This document shows, one piece after another, positions 45,443 to 55,292 of a stretch of DNA of 64,000 bases. The notes under the pieces were generated by a model that was not told the DNA's origin, did not search any database, and worked only from the letters and a program-made list of their open reading frames with translations. Each line of letters begins with the position of its first letter. The first letter of the stretch is position 1. The stretch spans positions 1,860,001-1,924,000 of the forward strand of contig NZ_CP170198.1 in NCBI RefSeq assembly GCF_042434915.1, written 5' to 3'. A program made the translations under genes and the position numbers. The DNA comes from Aquimarina sp042434915 (lineage in GTDB: Bacteria > Bacteroidota > Bacteroidia > Flavobacteriales > Flavobacteriaceae).

Positions 45443-45473
45443 GTAATTGTTTACAAAAGGTGTAAACAATTAC
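45443..45473. repeat. Perfect 12-bp inverted repeat just before a small secreted-protein gene
   Basis: GTAATTGTTTAC (45443-45454) and GTAAACAATTAC (45462-45473) are exact complements with a 7-nt loop, followed by TTTAAC and, 13 bp on, the ATG at 45487. It could be an operator, a 5'-UTR hairpin or the end of the M28 transcript. Confidence 0.6.
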
Positions 45474-45486
45474 TTTAACAATAGTT

Positions 45487-45834
45487 ATGAGACATTGCCT
45501 ACTCCCAATCCTACTACTTTTATTTAGTTCTGCATTTTCATATGCGTTACCAACTACCCTTCAATTTGGAACACTTAATAATTCTTCTATCCTTAATGAT
45601 CAAAACCAACGAGATCGTAAATTGAGTAGTGAAGAAGTACAGCGACGTGGTATTGACGAAATGGTAAATAGGGTAATGGCTAATATTCGAGGAATAAATT
45701 TTAAGGCCATGGCTCGATCTGATATCTTTGAGACTAGTTACGGATTTAGATGGAAAATGTTTAATTTACATACAGGCCAAATTATAGCGATTAGAGTAAA
45801 TAAGAATTTCAAACTACTTAAAATAATCAAATAA
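45487..45834 (+). CDS. Small secreted protein of unknown function
   Basis: A 115-aa protein with a clear signal peptide (residues 1-20, ending FSYALP). The mature part has a basic stretch (NQRDRKLSSEEVQRRGIDEM) and ends in beta-strand-like GFRWKMFNLHTGQIIAIRVN. There are no cysteines or family motifs I recognise. It follows a strong inverted repeat and may be regulated by it. No cotranscribed neighbour. Confidence 0.7.
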   Translation: MRHCLLPILLLLFSSAFSYALPTTLQFGTLNNSSILNDQNQRDRKLSSEEVQRRGIDEMVNRVMANIRGINFKAMARSDIFETSYGFRWKMFNLHTGQIIAIRVNKNFKLLKIIK

Positions 45835-46093
45835 TTGTCATTTCCTTTGCTTGATGATATTTCTGAGCTTCTTCTTAACAAACCTTTAAGAAAACTGCAT
45901 TAGGATTTCCTTAACTTTATAAGCTTATTCAATATAGCGTGATGGTTAGTATTTATAAGTTTCTAAACATAAAATACATCTTCGTAAAACTAGAAAAACA
46001 TGATTTTCTAGTTTTAACTTTAGAATTACCTAATACCACAACATCATTTTCGCAAAAACATTTTAATAGTACATTAAATTCATTTAGTTACGC

Positions 46094-49000
46094 ATGAAAA
46101 AAATACTTTTTCTTCTTGTCGTGAGTCTATCTTTTATGACCTACTCACAAAATCTTACCAATGAGCTTTTAAACGAATTAAAACCACGAAATATTGGACC
46201 TGGTGGTATGAGCGGCCGGGTCACAAGTATTGACGTAGTTACTTCAAATCCGAATATTATATATGCGGGTACTGCTTCTGGTGGCTTATGGAAATCTGAT
46301 TCGGGAGGTATTAAATGGGAACCCATCTTCGACGACCAAATAACAGCCTCTATTGGAGCTGTAGCAATTCAGCAATCCAACCCCTCAGTCGTTTGGGTAG
46401 GTACTGGTGAAGGTAATCCAAGAAATAGTCTTAACGGTGGTTTTGGCATTTATCGATCCCTTGATGGAGGTAAAAGTTGGAAAGCAATGGGGCTTCAAAA
46501 TACAAGACACATTCACCGTATTATTATTGATCCAACTAATCCAAACGTTGTCTATGCAGCGGCTATTGGCTCGCCATGGGGAGAGCACCCTGAACGCGGC
46601 GTTTTTAAGACCGTCGACGGTGGTGAATCATGGCAAAAGATCTTATATGCAAATCCCAAAACAGGAGCTGCCGATTTAGTTATGGATCCTAAAAATCCTA
46701 ACAAACTTATTGCAGCACTTTGGGAGCACAAAAGAGACCCATGGTTTTTTAATTCTGGTGGTGAAGGTTCTGGTATTTTTATAACTCATGACGGTGGTAA
46801 AACTTGGAGCGAACGCACAGACAAAGACGGCTTACCTAAAGGTAATTTGGGTAGGATTGGCTTAGCAATAGCGCCTAGTAAACCTAATATAATATACGCC
46901 CTAGTAGAAGCTAAGAAAAATGCCTTGTACAAATCCTTTGACGGGGGCTTTACATGGAAAAATATTAATGACAAAGAAGATATCGGCAATCGCCCTTTCT
47001 ATTATTCAGATATTTTTGTAGATCCTCAAAATGAAAATAGAGTATATTCGGTTTTTACATATGTAAATGTGTCTGAAGATGGTGGTAAAAATTTCACGCA
47101 GTTAATGCCAGCCTATGGTGTTGATAATGGTGTACATCCCGATCACCATGCTTGGTGGATACATCCTACTGATGGCTCTTATATGATTGATGGTAATGAT
47201 GGAGGTCTTAATATAACTCGTGATGGAGGAGCTTCTTGGCGTTTTATTGGAAACTTACCGGTAGCTCAGTTTTATCATATCAGCGTCGATAATGAATATC
47301 CGTATAATGTATATGGAGGTATGCAAGATAACGGGAGTTGGAGAGGTCCTGCCTATGTCTGGAAATCTCAGGGAATACGTAATTCGTACTGGCAAGAAAT
47401 TTCTTTTGGAGATGGATTTGATGTGGTTCCAGATCAAGATAATAGCCGTTATGGCTGGTCTATGAGTCAGCAAGGATTTGTAAGCAGGTATGATTGGATA
47501 ACTGGCAATAATTATACTGTTCGCCCTACCCACCCCGATCCTTCCGTTCAACTTCGTTTTAATTGGAACGCCGCCATCAGTAGTGATCCTTTCGACGGTA
47601 GTACATTGTATTTCGGAAGCCAATTTGTTCATAAAAGTACCGACAAAGGATTAACTTGGAAGGTAGTATCGCCAGATCTAACTACAAACGATCCCGCAAA
47701 GCAAAAACAATCTGAAAGTGGCGGACTCACAATGGATGCTACTGGAGCAGAAAATCACACAACAATTCTTGTCATTGAACCCTCTCCTTTAGAACAAAAT
47801 ATGTTATGGGTAGGAACCGATGATGGTCGCGTGCATACAACAGTAGATGGTGGGCAAAACTGGACCGACGTAAGTAAAAATCTTAAGGATCTACCGGAAG
47901 GAAGTTGGATTGTTCAAATCAAAGCATCTAACAAAGTAAAAGGCTCAGCATTACTAGTTGCAAACGATTATCGCAGGTTTAACTATACTCCATATGCATA
48001 CAGAACTACCAATTATGGTAAAACTTGGAATCGTATTGTTGATGAAAATGATGCTGCTAGTTATGCTTTAAGTATCATCGAAGACCCAATCGAAAAAAAT
48101 CTAATGTTTTTAGGAACTGATGATGGTTTATATTTTTCTATCAATGCTGGCCAAAAGTGGACTAAATGGACTAATGGCTTTCCTACAGTACCCGTAAAAG
48201 ACTTAGTGATACACCCTAGAGAACATGATTTGGTTATCGGTACCTTTGGACGTGCTGCATGGGTGCTTGATAATATAAAACCTTTAAGAGCATTATCAAA
48301 AGATGCATCGATATTAACCAAAAAAATTAACCTCTTTGAACCCCCTATTACCTATCAAGCGGCTTACCAACAACCGAGTGGTAGTAGATTTGGAGCTGAT
48401 GCTATGTATCAAGGAGAGAATAGAGATTATGGAGCCTCTTTCACCTACTTTGTTCAAGTTGATAAGAAATCCACAGATGATAACGAAACTTCAGAAGAGG
48501 ACGAATCAGATATAGTAGAAACAGAAAACGAGAACGCCAACATTACATGGGATTCTATAACTCTTAAATTGTATGATGGAGATCGCTTAATTAGAACCTT
48601 GAAACAAGAAACACCAGATTCTACAGGATTTTATAAAATTCGATGGATGATGGATGAAAAAGGTGTAGAACGACCATCGAGAACAATAAAAAAATCTAAG
48701 CGCGAACCAGGAGGTGTTCTTGTTAAACCAGGCAGTTACCGTGCCGAATTACAGTATGGAGATATAGTTTCTACCACTAAAATTGATGTCAAAAGTGATC
48801 CTCGCTTAAAAATATCTAAAGCTAGTATTGACGAAATTTATGAGGCTTCCAAAGAATTAGAAAAGTTTAGTCTTACAGCTTTTGAAGCAGTCAAACAATT
48901 AGTTGAAAGTAAGAATATAGCCTCAAATTACAAGCAAAAGCTTAAGAAAAAAGATAAAAAATTATTTAAAGAAGACCTGAAGCTAGCGAGTAGTATTATC

Positions 49001-49303
49001 AAATCGATTGATGAACATCTTGCTCTATTTATAGGAAAAGAAGATAAACGACAAGGTATTACGAGAAATCCAGAAATCACTGTTATGCAACGCATAAGTA
49101 ACGCAAGACGTTATGTAAGCAGTCGTCAAGAAGGATTAACTACTACCGAACAAACACTAATACGTCACGCAAAAACAGCGCTTGAAGATGCTTTACAAAA
49201 AACAAATAGCTTCTTTGACAAGGAATGGAAAGAATATCGAGAACATATGGAAACAGTTGAGCTGTCTCCATTCAAAGAGATCAAAGTTTTAACCATTAAA
49301 TAA
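46094..49303 (+). CDS. Sortilin/VPS10-like BNR-repeat protein
   Basis: A 1069-aa secreted protein (signal residues 1-19, ending MTYSQ). From residue 25 it is a beta-propeller with many BNR/Asp-box repeats, for example SDSGGIKWEP, SLDGGKSWKAMG, THDGGKTWSER, SFDGGFTWK and TVDGGQNWTD. After about residue 760 a beta domain and a charged helical tail follow (KKLKKKDKKLF). The type is annotated as glycosyl hydrolase or sortilin-like but lacks evidence of catalytic residues. It is 7 bp upstream of an S9 peptidase lipoprotein, and such pairs suggest a shared job in peptide or glycan processing. Confidence 0.88.
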   Translation: MKKILFLLVVSLSFMTYSQNLTNELLNELKPRNIGPGGMSGRVTSIDVVTSNPNIIYAGTASGGLWKSDSGGIKWEPIFDDQITASIGAVAIQQSNPSVVWVGTGEGNPRNSLNGGFGIYRSLDGGKSWKAMGLQNTRHIHRIIIDPTNPNVVYAAAIGSPWGEHPERGVFKTVDGGESWQKILYANPKTGAADLVMDPKNPNKLIAALWEHKRDPWFFNSGGEGSGIFITHDGGKTWSERTDKDGLPKGNLGRIGLAIAPSKPNIIYALVEAKKNALYKSFDGGFTWKNINDKEDIGNRPFYYSDIFVDPQNENRVYSVFTYVNVSEDGGKNFTQLMPAYGVDNGVHPDHHAWWIHPTDGSYMIDGNDGGLNITRDGGASWRFIGNLPVAQFYHISVDNEYPYNVYGGMQDNGSWRGPAYVWKSQGIRNSYWQEISFGDGFDVVPDQDNSRYGWSMSQQGFVSRYDWITGNNYTVRPTHPDPSVQLRFNWNAAISSDPFDGSTLYFGSQFVHKSTDKGLTWKVVSPDLTTNDPAKQKQSESGGLTMDATGAENHTTILVIEPSPLEQNMLWVGTDDGRVHTTVDGGQNWTDVSKNLKDLPEGSWIVQIKASNKVKGSALLVANDYRRFNYTPYAYRTTNYGKTWNRIVDENDAASYALSIIEDPIEKNLMFLGTDDGLYFSINAGQKWTKWTNGFPTVPVKDLVIHPREHDLVIGTFGRAAWVLDNIKPLRALSKDASILTKKINLFEPPITYQAAYQQPSGSRFGADAMYQGENRDYGASFTYFVQVDKKSTDDNETSEEDESDIVETENENANITWDSITLKLYDGDRLIRTLKQETPDSTGFYKIRWMMDEKGVERPSRTIKKSKREPGGVLVKPGSYRAELQYGDIVSTTKIDVKSDPRLKISKASIDEIYEASKELEKFSLTAFEAVKQLVESKNIASNYKQKLKKKDKKLFKEDLKLASSIIKSIDEHLALFIGKEDKRQGITRNPEITVMQRISNARRYVSSRQEGLTTTEQTLIRHAKTALEDALQKTNSFFDKEWKEYREHMETVELSPFKEIKVLTIK

Positions 49304-49310
49304 TAAGTTT

Positions 49311-51248
49311 ATGAAAACATTGCACATACTTGGAGTATGCTTGCTTCTTTTTATTTCCTGTAAAGAAGAAAAGAAAAAAAGTTTAGCTGAAAAAGTTCCT
49401 TTAGAAATTGAGCAGTATTCCATAGAACAATTTATGGATAATGAAAATGCTTTTGCAAATGGTTTTTCTTCTGATAATTCTAAAGTACTAATAACGAGTA
49501 ACCGATCTGGTATTTACAATATGTATACAGTACCAACTAGTGGCGGTGAACTCTCTCCAATAACAAAGTCAGATAGCGCCTCGGTTTATGGTATCTCATA
49601 TTTTCCAAATGATGAGAGAATTCTTTTTCGTATGGATGGAAACGGCGACGAGATTTTTAAGTTATATGTAAAGGATAGTACTTCAGTGAAGGCACTCACA
49701 CCGCTCAAAAATGTTCGTGCATTATTTCGTGGATGGGCAAAAGATAAAAAAAGCTTTTTTTACGCTAGTAATGAACGGAATCCAAAATTCATGGATCTCT
49801 ACCAAATGACAGTAGACGATTTTACTTCAAAACGAATTTATGAAAATAAAGACGGAATGGATGTGGGAGCTATCTCTGATAACAGCAAATATATTGCTCT
49901 AACAAAAACCATCAATACTAACGATTCCGATCTTTATATCTTAAATACTGAAACGAATCAATCTATTAAATTAAACGATTCTTTGAGTGCAAATAGTCCT
50001 GAGGACTTTTCAAAGGATAATACTTATCTGTACTACACAACAGATGCCTTTGGCGAGTATACTATTTTAATGCGTTACAATCTTGAAACAAAAAAGAAGG
50101 AAAAAGTAAAAGAAAGTGATTGGGATATAAGATCATTTTATTTTACCAAAACAGGTAAATATAGCGTAATGGCTACGAATGAAGACGCCCAAACAGTTTT
50201 ATCTATAGCAAATACGGCTACTGGTGAGACCCTAGCTTTACCAACTTTTAAGAATAAAAATATAACAGGTGTTACTTTTTCTAATGATGATTCTATGGCT
50301 TTGTTAAGCGTATCTGGTACACATTTACCAACAAACATATATTCTTATAACTTAGAAACCAAAGTTTCTAATCAATTGACAGATGTGCTCAATACAGAAA
50401 TTAATGCAGAAGATTTGGTTCCATCAAAAGTTGTTCGTTTTAAATCGTTTGATGGGTTAGAAATACCTGCTATATATTATCAACCAAAACAAGCTACAAC
50501 CGAGAATAAAGTTCCTGCATTGGTATGGGTTCATGGTGGGCCTGGGGGACAATCAAGGCAAGGCTATAGTTCTGTAATTCAATTTTTGGTAAATCATGGA
50601 TACGCGGTCTTGGCAGTAAACAATAGAGGTAGTAGTGGTTACGGAAAGTCCTTTTACAAAATGGATGATTTAAATCATGGAGACAAAGATTTAAAAGACT
50701 GTATCGCCGGGAAAGATTGGTTAGCACAACAAGAGGTGATCGATGGTTCAAAAATTGGCATCATAGGAGGTTCTTATGGAGGTTATATGACAATGGCTGC
50801 ATTAACATTCACACCTGAAGAATTTGAAGTGGGTGTGAATATTTACGGAGTAACTAACTGGATAAGAACTCTGAAAAGCATACCCTCATGGTGGGAATCT
50901 TTTAGAGAAGCTTTGTACCTAGAACTTGGAGATCCCCATACTGCAGATTCTGTTCGTTTAAAGAAAATTTCACCTCTCTTTCATACTGAAAAAGTAAAAA
51001 AACCTTTAATTGTTTTACAAGGGGCTCAAGATCCAAGAGTGCTCAAAATCGAATCTGATGAGATCGTGGAGGGTGTAAAAAATAATGGCGTTCCTGTTGA
51101 ATATGTTTTATTCGAAGATGAAGGGCATGGATTTGTAAAAAAAGAGAACCAAATAGAAGCTTATAGTAGAATTCTTAGTTTCTTGGATACCTATCTTAAA
51201 AAAGAGACCAATAGTAATCGTATACCTACAGATACTACCAATAACTAG
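49311..51248 (+). CDS. S9-family serine peptidase, lipoprotein
   Basis: A 645-aa prolyl-oligopeptidase-family enzyme with a lipobox (LLLFISCKEEKKK, Cys near residue 17). The N-terminal beta-propeller (residues 40-370) gates the C-terminal alpha/beta hydrolase, which has WVHGGPGGQ, the nucleophile S488 in GGSYGGYM, D574 in QGAQDPRV and H606 in DEGHGF. Dipeptidyl- or acylaminoacyl-peptidase activity is expected. It is cotranscribed with the propeller protein before it and ends at a strong terminator. Confidence 0.95.
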   Translation: MKTLHILGVCLLLFISCKEEKKKSLAEKVPLEIEQYSIEQFMDNENAFANGFSSDNSKVLITSNRSGIYNMYTVPTSGGELSPITKSDSASVYGISYFPNDERILFRMDGNGDEIFKLYVKDSTSVKALTPLKNVRALFRGWAKDKKSFFYASNERNPKFMDLYQMTVDDFTSKRIYENKDGMDVGAISDNSKYIALTKTINTNDSDLYILNTETNQSIKLNDSLSANSPEDFSKDNTYLYYTTDAFGEYTILMRYNLETKKKEKVKESDWDIRSFYFTKTGKYSVMATNEDAQTVLSIANTATGETLALPTFKNKNITGVTFSNDDSMALLSVSGTHLPTNIYSYNLETKVSNQLTDVLNTEINAEDLVPSKVVRFKSFDGLEIPAIYYQPKQATTENKVPALVWVHGGPGGQSRQGYSSVIQFLVNHGYAVLAVNNRGSSGYGKSFYKMDDLNHGDKDLKDCIAGKDWLAQQEVIDGSKIGIIGGSYGGYMTMAALTFTPEEFEVGVNIYGVTNWIRTLKSIPSWWESFREALYLELGDPHTADSVRLKKISPLFHTEKVKKPLIVLQGAQDPRVLKIESDEIVEGVKNNGVPVEYVLFEDEGHGFVKKENQIEAYSRILSFLDTYLKKETNSNRIPTDTTNN

Positions 51249-51267
51249 TGTATAAAATTTTTAAACT

Positions 51268-51306
51268 AAAAATCGTTTGCATTTTATTGCAGACGATTTT
51301 TTTTTT
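51268..51306 (+). terminator. Rho-independent terminator after the S9 peptidase
   Basis: AAAATCGTTTGCA pairs with TGCAGACGATTTT (one T-G wobble) around a 6-nt loop and runs into a tract of ten T. Confidence 0.92.
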
Positions 51307-51472
51307 GCTCACATTCATAAATCTAATATGTATTTTAATCTATCGATACCTAACAGAATCTATTTAAATAAATGATTCGATCGTATACTAAATCATTTTG
51401 AAATTGTACAATGGTTTACTCACTTAATTATTCTCAAAATATTTTAAATTTAAGTAGCTACCGCATTTTTCT

Positions 51473-52231
51473 TTAATTAAAACTGATAACTTCTCCATCA
51501 ACAGGCAGGTATAAAGAACCTATTTCTGATTTTTCTATAGCATATACTCTTTTAAGAGAAGCTCTAGTTACTGTACAGTGATCCAGTGCTTCGAGATGAA
51601 CGGCAACGACATGAGCCTCTGGTAGTCTCTTAAGTATTTTTATAGTTTCTGCTTCGTTCATTAAGATTGGAGTTATCTCATGGCCTGGAATATAGGCACC
51701 GCCAGAATTTGTAACAATGACTTGAGGTTCATATGCTTTGATTGCCTGATCGACCTGATCTACCCAAATACTATCTCCAACTATATAGGTTGTTGGTTCA
51801 TTTTCTGCTTGCAATACAAATCCAGAAACTGCTCCCATATGCTTGGCGATCTCACCACTACCATGCACTCCACCAGTACGTGAAATTGTTATTCCCTTCC
51901 ATTGCACCGTAGTATCAATTTTTTTGGCATGGATAAAATTAGATTCTTGAATTTTTTTTAAGTCGGCTGGCTGGCAAAAGATAGGGATGTCTTTAGATAA
52001 ACTAGCCTTAGCCAACGTATCAAAATGATCTTCATGCATATGTGTAATCAAAACTAAAGTAACAGCATCCAACACCTCTTCGATCGACATAGTTAAATCA
52101 CAAATTGGATTTTTCTGTATGCCTGCAAAGGATTCAAAGGTCCCTTTTGCAGCTAGCATGGGGTCTATTAGAATTGTACTACCTGCATATGTGATTTTTA
52201 AAGTAGCACTTCGTATTAATTGAATGTCCAT
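51473..52231 (-). CDS. MBL-fold metal-dependent hydrolase (UlaG-like)
   Basis: A 252-aa cytosolic metallo-beta-lactamase-fold protein. It starts MDIQLIRSATLKITYAGSTI and has the metal site HMHEDHFD, later YIVGDSIW (Asp ligand) and VAVHLEALDHC (final His). This is the group of small L-ascorbate-6-phosphate lactonase-like hydrolases; the substrate is not predictable. It is monocistronic and divergent from the fasciclin gene. Confidence 0.9.
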   Translation of the reverse strand: MDIQLIRSATLKITYAGSTILIDPMLAAKGTFESFAGIQKNPICDLTMSIEEVLDAVTLVLITHMHEDHFDTLAKASLSKDIPIFCQPADLKKIQESNFIHAKKIDTTVQWKGITISRTGGVHGSGEIAKHMGAVSGFVLQAENEPTTYIVGDSIWVDQVDQAIKAYEPQVIVTNSGGAYIPGHEITPILMNEAETIKILKRLPEAHVVAVHLEALDHCTVTRASLKRVYAIEKSEIGSLYLPVDGEVISFN

Positions 52232-52471
52232 GTATTTCTTTTTTTATGATTCGTGTCAATTCTCTTGTTCTACTTACTTTAGTCTTTGCTAAAGATAGTA
52301 GAAAAACTAAAGCTTATAATTAAAGCTTGTATAAACTTTGACCTAGACTTCGTCATAATGAGAGCAACTTATTTAAAAACACTAAAGAAATGTTAAAATA
52401 GTATGTTTTGAAAACCGCTACAGTTTAAGTTTCGTTTATACAATTGTAAATAACTCAATAAAAAATTTCAA

Positions 52472-53059
52472 ATGAAAAAATTAAACAGATTAGCTACAGT
52501 AACTTTTATAGTAACGCTTGCATTAGGCACATCATCATTCGCTCAGAACAACATGATGAAAAAAGAAAAAACTGTCATGGTTGGTGGCGCTGCCATGTAT
52601 CCAAGTAAGAATATAGTAGAAAATGCTATAAATTCTAAAGATCATACGACACTTGTTGCTGCAGTGAAGGCCGCTGAATTGGTAACCACTTTGCAAAGTG
52701 ACGGTCCTTTTACAGTATTTGCGCCTACAGATAAAGCTTTTAAAAAATTACCTAAAGGAACGGTTGAAACGTTAGTGAAGCCAGAAAATAAAACTACACT
52801 TCAACATATTTTAACCTACCATGTACTTGCTGGTAATTATAAAACCACTGATATCGTTACCGCCATTAAAGCAGAGAATGGAAAAGCTATGTTTACGACT
52901 GTAAATGGTGGTAAACTGACTGCAATGATGAAAGGTAAAAAAATTATGTTAATGGATGAAAAAGGCGGAACTTCATGGATTACTATAGGAGATGTACATC
53001 AATCCAATGGAGTAATACACGTGATTAATACTGTACTATTGCCTGCTGATAAAATGTAA
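52472..53059 (+). CDS. Secreted fasciclin-domain protein
   Basis: A 195-aa protein with a signal peptide (residues 1-24, ending TSSFAQ) and one fasciclin (FAS1) domain: LVAAVKAAELVTTLQSDGPF then TVFAPTDKAFKKLPKGTVE, LQHILTYHVLAGNY, and near the end SNGVIHVINTVLLP. FAS1 domains mediate adhesion and are common in marine Flavobacteria. It ends at a hairpin shared with the convergent GNAT gene. Confidence 0.93.
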   Translation: MKKLNRLATVTFIVTLALGTSSFAQNNMMKKEKTVMVGGAAMYPSKNIVENAINSKDHTTLVAAVKAAELVTTLQSDGPFTVFAPTDKAFKKLPKGTVETLVKPENKTTLQHILTYHVLAGNYKTTDIVTAIKAENGKAMFTTVNGGKLTAMMKGKKIMLMDEKGGTSWITIGDVHQSNGVIHVINTVLLPADKM

Positions 53060-53088
53060 CATTATAGTTTAGTTTGGGTTTGTTAAAA

Positions 53089-53117
53089 AGACGCTGGTTT
53101 TAATACTGGCGTCTTAA
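53089..53117. terminator. Hairpin terminator between convergent genes
   Basis: AAGACGC pairs with GCGTCTT, extended by weaker TGGT/ACTG pairs around TTTAAT. The right arm overlaps the stop codon of the reverse-strand GNAT gene. Confidence 0.7.
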
Positions 53118-53566
53118 CCATTTCTTTTTTCAAATCTTATTTTTCTGATTCCAAAAGAGGTATCCCACTGCTTTACCTCAAAAAAACCTAAACTTCGATA
53201 TAAATTACAGGCTGGGATATTATCAACTCCTGTTTCTACAGTGAACATCGGTGTGTCATAGTTATTTAGAATATTAGTCATTAATTGTCTTCCTATCCCC
53301 TCACGAAAATGCAAAGGATCAACTACCAGACTTTGAACGTGAGTACTATCTACATCCTTCAATATCTCAATAACTGCTATAATCGTTTTGGCTTTGTAAA
53401 AACCATAAAATAGGGTTTCACTATTTTGTAGATTAGCAACAGATCTTTGTAAAGGTGGAAAAATGTTCGCTTTCAATAATTTTGCTTCTATAGTATAAGA
53501 AACTTGAAATACTCGATATATTTGTTCTGCAATTGTTTTGTCTCTTTGTGCTATTTTTTTTATCAT
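53114..53566 (-). CDS. GNAT-family N-acetyltransferase
   Basis: A 150-aa acetyltransferase with the acetyl-CoA loop FREGIGRQLM (about residue 85) after the strand VQSLVVDP, and the end motif NIPACNLYRSLGFFEVKQW. Substrate unknown. Intact, in contrast to the two broken GNAT genes near 32 kb. Confidence 0.9.
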   Translation of the reverse strand: MIKKIAQRDKTIAEQIYRVFQVSYTIEAKLLKANIFPPLQRSVANLQNSETLFYGFYKAKTIIAVIEILKDVDSTHVQSLVVDPLHFREGIGRQLMTNILNNYDTPMFTVETGVDNIPACNLYRSLGFFEVKQWDTSFGIRKIRFEKRNG

Positions 53567-53624
53567 ACTACACTCGACTCATGTATTTAAAAATTGTGCA
53601 CTTCATATCTTCGAATTCATAAAT

Positions 53625-53990
53625 TTATACTAATTCATATTGATTGCTTATTACAACATACCATAACAACACTGACCATAGCCATAAAACAAGCACGTAT
53701 TGCAAGCGCAACAATTGTATTGATTTTAGCCATCGTTTTTGATAATGCCATAAAAAACCTGCAAGTAAAAATCCAATCGACCAAAGTATCCCCACCATGA
53801 TCACCGCTGGCCAAACCCAATCACCTGTCCAATCATTAAGTGTAGGATATGAGCTAAATAAAAAGCTTACCGGGTAGTAAAGTACTGCACCTAAGGCTCC
53901 CATACTTAAAAAGCCTAAAATAAAAATTATTATAAAACCTATAATCGAAAACTTCGTAGTATATGATAAAGACTTCCAAAAGTTGCTCAT
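53625..53990 (-). CDS. Four-helix membrane protein of unknown function
   Basis: A 121-aa protein with hydrophobic helices near residues 13-40, 58-82 and 92-112; tryptophans cluster around helix ends (DWTGDWVWPAV). No family recognised. It is read from a single gene about 60 bp upstream of the GNAT start on the same strand, and cotranscription is possible. Confidence 0.65.
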   Translation of the reverse strand: MSNFWKSLSYTTKFSIIGFIIIFILGFLSMGALGAVLYYPVSFLFSSYPTLNDWTGDWVWPAVIMVGILWSIGFLLAGFLWHYQKRWLKSIQLLRLQYVLVLWLWSVLLWYVVISNQYELV

Positions 53991-54063
53991 AACGTAGGTT
54001 CTTAAAATAATTTGAAAATTTGATTTAATTTTATTTTGATTCTCTACCTGAATCCTCTATAAA

Positions 54064-54492
54064 TTAAATACCAAGGGTAGGCAAATGTTTTACTTTATGA
54101 TATGTGAGAGCTGTCCTAATAATTATCTTAATCTCTTTTATAGGAAGCTTATCATCTAGTTCGAAAATAATAGCTCTATTACCCTCAAAAGTAAACATAT
54201 CACTATATATTTTTTTAAATGTTTTGACTAGTCTACTAGAACATTGAAAATACATGCAGTAGTGATTGGCACTCTTTGATTTACATGCTATTCTGAGCGT
54301 ACTACCAAATTTGGTAATATAGCTAGGTTCTCCCCATTTTAAAGTCTCTTCTAAATGGGTAATTTCTACCGTATCACGCGCTGTATTAATAATTAAATCA
54401 CGTAAGATTAAAACCCACTTTCGTATTGTATCTGGATAATTTTCGAAAACAACACGAACCTCTGGATTACTATACAATTCAATATTTTTCAT
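54064..54492 (-). CDS. DUF1801 (YdhG-like) family protein
   Basis: A 142-aa soluble protein with the YdhG/DUF1801 pattern: VFENYPDTIRKWVLILRDLI, EETLKWGEPSYIT, ANHYCMYFQCSSRLV and a C-terminal EIKIIIRTALTYHKV. The family forms a small iron-chaperone-like fold, but its role is not established. Monocistronic. Confidence 0.85.
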   Translation of the reverse strand: MKNIELYSNPEVRVVFENYPDTIRKWVLILRDLIINTARDTVEITHLEETLKWGEPSYITKFGSTLRIACKSKSANHYCMYFQCSSRLVKTFKKIYSDMFTFEGNRAIIFELDDKLPIKEIKIIIRTALTYHKVKHLPTLGI

Positions 54493-54664
54493 GTAATCAA
54501 GATTTATATTATATAAAGGTAATTTAAAAAGAGAACAGCAAAAGATTCTATTTTAAAAATAGAAAGACCGTATAGCTAAGATACAAATTGTGAATATCTC
54601 TTGCCAAATTACCTCTATCAACTTTTTTGAAAGATCTATATTTGCCCTCCTTAAAAAAAATAAT

Positions 54665-55210
54665 ATGAGTGTAACTTGGTACGAATGCAAAGTGAAATAT
54701 AGAAAAACCCACGAAACGGGTGAGCAAAAAATAACGACAGAATCGTATTTGCTTGATGCCATATCCTACACCGAAGCTGAAGCCAGAATTAATGAAGAAA
54801 TGGCGGCCTATACGAGTGAAGAGTTTATGATTACCAATATTAAAGTAGCTAATTTATCAGAAGTTCATCCTTTCGAAAATTCGGATCGTTGGTTCAAATC
54901 CAAAGTAGCACTAATTTCATTTGATGAAGAAAGTGGAAAAGAGCGAAAGACAAATCTTTATATGCTAATTCAAGCAAATGATGTTAAAGAAGCATATGAT
55001 AACACACTGACGGCAATGAAAGGTACGACAGGTGACTACAGTATCCCTGCTATTACAGAATCACCAATTATGGATGTATTTCCATACTTCACGGGAGAAG
55101 AAGAGCAATTAGAAAAATTCCATGCTATTGAAAAAACAGATACAGAATTACTCAACGATACCCCTGAAACATCTGAAAAATCCATCCTATTGGCAAGTGA
55201 AGAAGAATAA
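54665..55210 (+). CDS. DUF4494 family protein
   Basis: A 181-aa protein. The ATG at 54665 gives MSVTWYECKVKYRKT, the family's regular N-terminus; the frame also opens earlier, at 54590, without support. It contains ESYLLDAISYTEAEARINEE and WFKSKVALISFDEESGK. The family is restricted to Bacteroidota as far as I know and has no known function. An acidic tail closes the protein. Monocistronic. Confidence 0.88.
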   Translation: MSVTWYECKVKYRKTHETGEQKITTESYLLDAISYTEAEARINEEMAAYTSEEFMITNIKVANLSEVHPFENSDRWFKSKVALISFDEESGKERKTNLYMLIQANDVKEAYDNTLTAMKGTTGDYSIPAITESPIMDVFPYFTGEEEQLEKFHAIEKTDTELLNDTPETSEKSILLASEEE

Positions 55211-55292
55211 TCTTCACTTGTTTAATTACAGATGTATTTGAAGCACTACGATGAACACTTACAGTTTTATCTAAATTATAAGTGTTCATCGA

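Noticed and set aside
54590..54664. 25-aa N-terminal extension of the DUF4494 gene
   Set aside because: The extension has no family similarity and the internal ATG at 54665 gives the regular start.
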